Positions 39,883 through 43,087 of a stretch of DNA of 43,087 nucleotides are shown here, piece by piece. The stretch's first letter is position 1, and each line of letters begins with the position of its first letter. Below the pieces are notes generated by a model that searched no databases, had not been told where the DNA came from, and saw nothing but the letters and a program-made list of their open reading frames with translations. The position numbers and the translations under genes were made by a program. The DNA is from Nitrospirales bacterium (GTDB lineage: Bacteria; Nitrospirota; Nitrospiria; Nitrospirales; UBA8639). Where the stretch lies: positions 1 through 43,087 of the forward strand of contig JAJDVY010000047.1 in the NCBI GenBank assembly GCA_022825885.1, written 5' to 3'.

Positions 39883-40860
39883 ATGAAGAGAACGGGAAGC
39901 AATAAAACGAATGTAGTCATATACCAAGCCAAAAACGGACAAATTGAATTCCGCGGGGATTTCAAGCGCGATACGGTTTGGGGGAATCTCAACCAGATCG
40001 CGGAGTTGTTTGGTAGAGATAAATCTGTCGTTTCACGTCATATCAAAAACATATTTAAATCTCAGGAATTAGAACCAAGCTCAGTTGTTGCAAAAATTGC
40101 AACAACTGCCTCCGACGGTAAAACATACCAAGTCGATTACTATAATTTAGACGTGATCCTCTCGGTCGGCTATCGAGTGGATTCAAAACAAGCCACCCTA
40201 TTCCGCATCTGGGCCACCAAGACACTCAGGCAACATCTGCTTGAAGGCTACACCATCAACAAGAAACGCATTGCCCTGAATTACGAGCGGTTCTTGCGGG
40301 CAGTTGGTGATCTCAAAACACTACTGCCCAAAGACAATAAAATCCAGACACAAGACGTTCTGGAACTCGTGGAAGCTTTTGCCGGCACATGGTTTTCCCT
40401 GGATGCCTATGACACGCAAAACTTCCCAAAAAGCGGAGCGACGAAAAAAGAAGTCACGTTTACGGCCGATGAACTGACGCAGGCCCTGCACGAGTTCAAG
40501 CATGAACTACTCGTGCGAAAACAGGCAACGGATCTCTTCGGTCAGGAAAAGAGCAAAGATGCCGTGCACGGGATCGTCGGCAACGTGTTTCAATCCTTTG
40601 GCAAGCAAGACGTGTATCCGACGGTCGAAGAAAAAGCCTCACACCTCCTCTACTTCATGGTGAAAAATCATCCCTTCGTGGACGGCAACAAACGAAGCGG
40701 TGCATTCGCGTTCGTCTGGTTTTTGCGTAAGGCAGGACTCCTCCGGGCGAGTCTCACCCCGGAAGCCCTGACGGCGTTGACGCTATTGGTGGCGGAGAGT
40801 CATGCGAAAGAGAAGGAAAAGATCATTGGGTTAATCCTGTTGTTGTTACAAGAAAGATAA
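39883..40860 (+). CDS. RhuM-Fic fusion protein
   Basis: A 325-residue two-part protein. Residues about 10-130 form a RhuM-type DNA-binding domain: LNQIAELFGRDKSVVSRHIKNIF is a helix-turn-helix, and DYYNLDVILSVGYRVDSKQATLFRIWATKTLRQHLLEGY is the conserved second half. Residues about 200-320 form a Fic domain with the active motif HPFVDGNKRSGAF (263-275; H-P-F-x2-G-N-K-R), which transfers AMP or a related group to target proteins. No inhibitory helix is obvious by eye. It sits inside the type I restriction operon, 86 bp after hsdM. Residues 67-76 are encoded by a 27-bp perfect inverted repeat (40082-40108). Confidence 0.9.
   Translation: MKRTGSNKTNVVIYQAKNGQIEFRGDFKRDTVWGNLNQIAELFGRDKSVVSRHIKNIFKSQELEPSSVVAKIATTASDGKTYQVDYYNLDVILSVGYRVDSKQATLFRIWATKTLRQHLLEGYTINKKRIALNYERFLRAVGDLKTLLPKDNKIQTQDVLELVEAFAGTWFSLDAYDTQNFPKSGATKKEVTFTADELTQALHEFKHELLVRKQATDLFGQEKSKDAVHGIVGNVFQSFGKQDVYPTVEEKASHLLYFMVKNHPFVDGNKRSGAFAFVWFLRKAGLLRASLTPEALTALTLLVAESHAKEKEKIIGLILLLLQER
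40082..40108. repeat. Perfect inverted repeat inside the RhuM-Fic gene
   Basis: Arms CAGTTGTTGCAA and TTGCAACAACTG (12 bp each, perfect) around AAA. The repeat lies between the helix-turn-helix and the conserved Y-N-L-D block and is translated as SVVAKIATTA. Confidence 0.92.
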
Positions 40861-40864
40861 AGGC

Positions 40865-41308
40865 ATGAGCGACAAGCCCTCCAAAAGCCTCACTATCCGT
40901 AACAGCACTGCGGAATTTCTCATCTTCACCAATCAAGCCGGCGAGGATGGTATCGAAGTACGTTACCAGGACGAATCCATCTGGCTTACGCAAAAGCTCA
41001 TGGCGGAGTTGTTTGATACGACAAAATCCACGATCAGCGAGCATTTGCGCAATATTTACACTTCTAAGGAACTGAACAAGCGTTCAACTGTTCGGAATTT
41101 CCGAACGGTTCGGAAAGAAGGCAATCGCAACGTGGAAAGAGAGTTGGAGTTCTACAACCTCGATGCCATCATCTCGGTTGGGTACCGGGTAAACTCCAAA
41201 CGGGCCACACAGTTCCGCCAATGGGCGACCCGTATCCTGCGGGAATTTGCCGTCAAGGGCTATGTGCTGGATAAGAAGCGCCTGGAACAGGGCGCGTTCC
41301 TTGGCTAA
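40865..41308 (+). pseudogene. Truncated RhuM-family protein
   Basis: 147 residues that match only the N-terminal half of RhuM proteins: WLTQKLMAELFDTTKSTISEHLRNIY is the helix-turn-helix and FYNLDAIISVGYRVNSKRATQFRQWATRILREFAVKGYVLDKKRLE the conserved block. The reading frame then stops (TAA at 41306-41308), right after EQGAFLG, where full-length members continue for about 150-180 residues. It could still act as a DNA-binding protein. It starts 4 bp after the RhuM-Fic stop. Residues 76-84 come from a triple-arm inverted repeat at 41090-41115. Confidence 0.85.
41090..41115. repeat. Triple-arm inverted repeat inside the truncated RhuM gene
   Basis: GTTCGGAA, T, TTCCGAAC, G, GTTCGGAA: the same 8-bp arm appears three times in alternating orientation with single-base spacers. 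Same relative place in the protein as the inverted repeat in the upstream RhuM-Fic gene. Confidence 0.9.
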
Positions 41309-41356
41309 CACCGCCTGATAGGGCGTTGAAGAAAAAGGAACCTGAGAGAAATAGAT

Positions 41357-41671
41357 ATGGCCAAATCCCTCCTGACCCCTCATCACATTAAGCAGCGTAT
41401 TTTTGTCCTCCGCGGCACGCAAGTAATGATAGATAGAGATTTGGCAATGCTGTATCAGGTGCCAACCAAAAGATTAAATGAGCAAGTCAGGCGTAATAGA
41501 GAACGTTTTCCTGATTCGTTTAGATTTCAACTAACAAGAGAAGAAAAAAATGAACTGGTCGCAAATTGCGACCGGTTCGAGAGCATGAAACATTCATCAA
41601 CGCGTCCCTACGCCTTCACAAAAAGCGAAGCGGCACATCGGAATCAGAAACAACCGGAGATCAGTGAATGA
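41357..41671 (+). pseudogene. Truncated ORF6N-domain protein
   Basis: 104 residues. The ORF6N domain reads IKQRIFVLRGTQVMIDRDLAMLYQVPTKRLNEQVRRNRERFPDSF through FQLTREEKNEL, then VANCDRF, then KHSSTRPYAFTKSE. Intact members continue after the P-Y-A-F-T segment with about 100-150 more residues; here the frame changes to AAHRNQKQPEISE and stops, overlapping the next hsdS start by 4 bp (ATGA). ORF6N domains bind DNA and are common in phages and next to restriction genes. Residues 66-74 are encoded by a near-perfect inverted repeat (41552-41578). Confidence 0.84.
41552..41578. repeat. Inverted repeat inside the ORF6N gene
   Basis: Perfect 8-bp core arms GGTCGCAA and TTGCGACC around A (41557-41573). 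The pairing extends to 13 bp per arm (GAACT...GGTTC) with one T/G mismatch that could wobble in RNA. The core GGTCGC-AAA-TTGCGACC gives V-A-N-C-D-R in this frame and S-Q-I-A-T in the next frame. Confidence 0.9.
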
Positions 41672-42828
41672 AGCATGGTTGGCCCCTGAAAAAGATCGGA
41701 GAACTTTTTGATGTGCAGTTGGGAAAGATGCTAAGCCCCAAGGCCAGGGAAGGAGAACAATTTCCTTACTTGGCAAATTTCAACGTTCAATGGGGGAAAT
41801 TCAACCTCGAAAACGTCAAGTCAATGCATTTCACCGAAAGTGAAAGAGAGAAATACTCTCTCGAGCAAGGCGATATATTGATGTGCGAAGGAGGCGAAGT
41901 AGGTCGCTGTGCGATTTGGAATCAACGCCCAACGAACTTCTATTACCAAAAGGCGTTACACAGGTTACGGCCCAAAGACAAAAACGCGATCAATCCTTAC
42001 TTTCTGTGCATCTATATGGAATACGTCACGGCGAACAATGGAGTAACGAAAATTGTCGGCGAAACCAGTATTGCTCACCTTACCCGAGAAAAACTTTGCG
42101 CATTAACGATCCCATGTCCACTCAAAGAAAAGCAGGACGAGATCGTCAAAACAATAAGCACTTGGGATGCTGCAATAGAAAAAACTGAACGCCTCATCGC
42201 CGCCAAGGAGAAGCGGTTTAGATGGGTGGTCGTATCACTGATAAATAAAACCAGCCATCACGAAAGAGAGGTTTCAGATTTCACTATCGAAGTCTCAACA
42301 CAAAATCGCGACAATGCTATTGAGCGCGTACTTAGCGTCACAAATCATAGTGGGTTTATTCTTCCGGAAGACCAATTTGAACGCCGCGTAGCCAGCACAA
42401 ATTTATCAAACTATAAAATCGTCAATTGTGGTGAGTATGCCTACAACCCTTCACGTATAAACGTCGGCTCCATTGCACGCCTAGAAGATTGGGAGATTGG
42501 TGCACTTAGTCCGATGTATATCGTTTTTAAGTTGGACGAAACCAAGATTGCCAGCGATTACTTCTTGCACTGGCTTTCATCTTATGAAGCAAAACAACGA
42601 ATCAAAAATAGCGCACAAGGTAGTGTGCGAGAAACAGTGAGCTTTGGTGATTTGGGGGCAATACCAATTCCCCTACCTTCCATGGAGAAGCAGAGGGAAA
42701 TTACCGGCAAGCTGAATACGATCAAACACGAAATCACACTTCTTCAGCAACTTGCCGAAAAATACCGCACGCAAAAACGCGGATTGACGCAGAAACTGTT
42801 GATAGGCGAATGGAAGGTCCAAGCATAA
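41668..42828 (+). CDS. hsdS: Type I restriction specificity subunit (two target-recognition domains)
   Basis: A 386-residue HsdS with the full two-domain design. TRD1: WPLKKIGELFDVQLGKMLSPKA ... FPYLANFNVQWGKF ... LEQGDILMCEGGEVGRCAIW, ending in the conserved helix KEKQDEIVKTISTWDAAIEKTERLI. TRD2: VSDFTIEVSTQNRDNAIERVLSVTNHSGF ... NCGEYAYNPSRINVGSIARL ... FGDLGAIPIPLPSMEKQREITGKLNTIKHEITLLQQL. The two halves recognise the two parts of a split target. It starts by overlapping the ORF6N stop, in the same operon as hsdM. The IS element begins 18 bp downstream. Confidence 0.93.
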   Translation: MKHGWPLKKIGELFDVQLGKMLSPKAREGEQFPYLANFNVQWGKFNLENVKSMHFTESEREKYSLEQGDILMCEGGEVGRCAIWNQRPTNFYYQKALHRLRPKDKNAINPYFLCIYMEYVTANNGVTKIVGETSIAHLTREKLCALTIPCPLKEKQDEIVKTISTWDAAIEKTERLIAAKEKRFRWVVVSLINKTSHHEREVSDFTIEVSTQNRDNAIERVLSVTNHSGFILPEDQFERRVASTNLSNYKIVNCGEYAYNPSRINVGSIARLEDWEIGALSPMYIVFKLDETKIASDYFLHWLSSYEAKQRIKNSAQGSVRETVSFGDLGAIPIPLPSMEKQREITGKLNTIKHEITLLQQLAEKYRTQKRGLTQKLLIGEWKVQA

Positions 42829-42846
42829 TGGAGTTGGGATAAAAGA

Positions 42847-43087
42847 TGGTCCTGCCCCCGAAGTTGGTCCAGTTTCTATGCGATTTTTCTGGCCTCGTGA
42901 GCTTGGCGCGCGAAGGCCCTCGGCGTCAAATTGCCGAGCGCCGAGTGCGGCCGAGCGGTGTTGTAGTCCTGTCTCCAACGTTCGAGCCGATCTTTGGCAT
43001 CGTGCATCGATAAGAACCAGGAGGCATTCACGCATTCGGCCCGAAGTCGCGCATTGAACGCCTCAATATACGCGTTATCCGTGGGTT
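42847..43087 (-). mobile_element. IS3-family-like insertion sequence, incomplete
   Basis: The left end appears to be at about 42847, where TGGTCCTGCCCCCGAAGTTG begins, as in terminal repeats of several IS3-type elements. The reading frame of the transposase (42876-43087) ends just inside it. The right end lies beyond the window. Confidence 0.75.
42876..43087 (-). CDS. IS3-type transposase (OrfB-like), 3' part
   Basis: About 70 C-terminal residues of a DDE transposase/integrase: PTDNAYIEAFNARLRAECVN, then WFLSMHDAKDRLERWRQDYN, then TARPHSALGNLTPRAFARQA. The D-N-A-Y-I-E-A-F-N segment holds the last catalytic acidic Glu, and R-P-H-S-A-L-G is the family C-terminal motif. The gene starts outside the window. 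It would cut the type I operon from anything downstream, including a possible hsdR. Confidence 0.88.
   Translation of the reverse strand, partial: PTDNAYIEAFNARLRAECVNASWFLSMHDAKDRLERWRQDYNTARPHSALGNLTPRAFARQAHEARKIA

Overview
The window is a GC-rich chromosomal segment of a diderm (Gram-negative type) bacterium. Evidence for the envelope type is several lipobox lipoproteins, an apparent DUF3187-type outer-membrane protein and an MsbA-like exporter. The gene mix (CbbQ/NirQ-type MoxR ATPase, two-domain dCTP deaminase, KamA, paired TIGR04283/TIGR04282 glycosyltransferases, a solitary F0 operon) would fit Nitrospirota or a similar environmental lineage, but nothing here proves the phylum. No rRNA, tRNA or CRISPR array was recognised.

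Layout. 1-5.2 kb (minus strand): a secreted hypothetical protein, a GIY-YIG protein, a HAD phosphatase, an orphan CbbQ-type ATPase and a TbpB-barrel-like lipoprotein, separated by dense short repeats. 5.3-12.96 kb (plus strand): a 9-bp tandem array, then a large unrecognised enzyme-like protein, a glutaredoxin-like protein, KamA, dCTP deaminase, a membrane protein, two glycosyltransferases and an SDR. 12.96-17.3 kb: LipB, a 43-residue Lys/Ala/Pro repeat protein with its terminator, a coiled-coil/winged-helix protein, RlmN-LarE and a small membrane protein. 17.5-20.45 kb: an AT-richer defence insert (Abi-alpha, DNA methyltransferase, probable restriction enzyme) beside a duplicated scrap of larE. 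20.6-22.5 kb: F0 genes atpI-B-E-F. 22.7-23.6 kb: a DUF5678-retropepsin gene pair. 23.7-30.5 kb: a DUF3187-like protein, PabB/TrpE-like and PabC enzymes, NadB, a lipoprotein and a VapBC-type module. 30.8-37.5 kb: the tiny ribosomal protein bS22/mS38 homologue, an ABC exporter, a metzincin-like lipoprotein, two small exported proteins, a methyltransferase and a glutamine amidotransferase. 37.6-43.1 kb: a type I restriction-modification locus (short hsdS, hsdM, RhuM-Fic, truncated RhuM, truncated ORF6N, full hsdS) ended by an IS3-like element that runs off the window.

Two signals stand out. First, the three RhuM/ORF6N-type genes inside the type I locus each contain a perfect or near-perfect inverted repeat, different in sequence but at the equivalent place, just after the DNA-binding part. 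This suggests that a DNA or RNA structure is maintained inside the reading frame. Second, a 24-bp short repeat (core CTTCGCTCAGG) sits cleanly inside two other repeat families, and also in frame inside a protein gene as a 105-bp array. It therefore behaves like a miniature mobile sequence whose length keeps reading frames open.

Functional statements come from recognising family motifs by eye. No database search was run.
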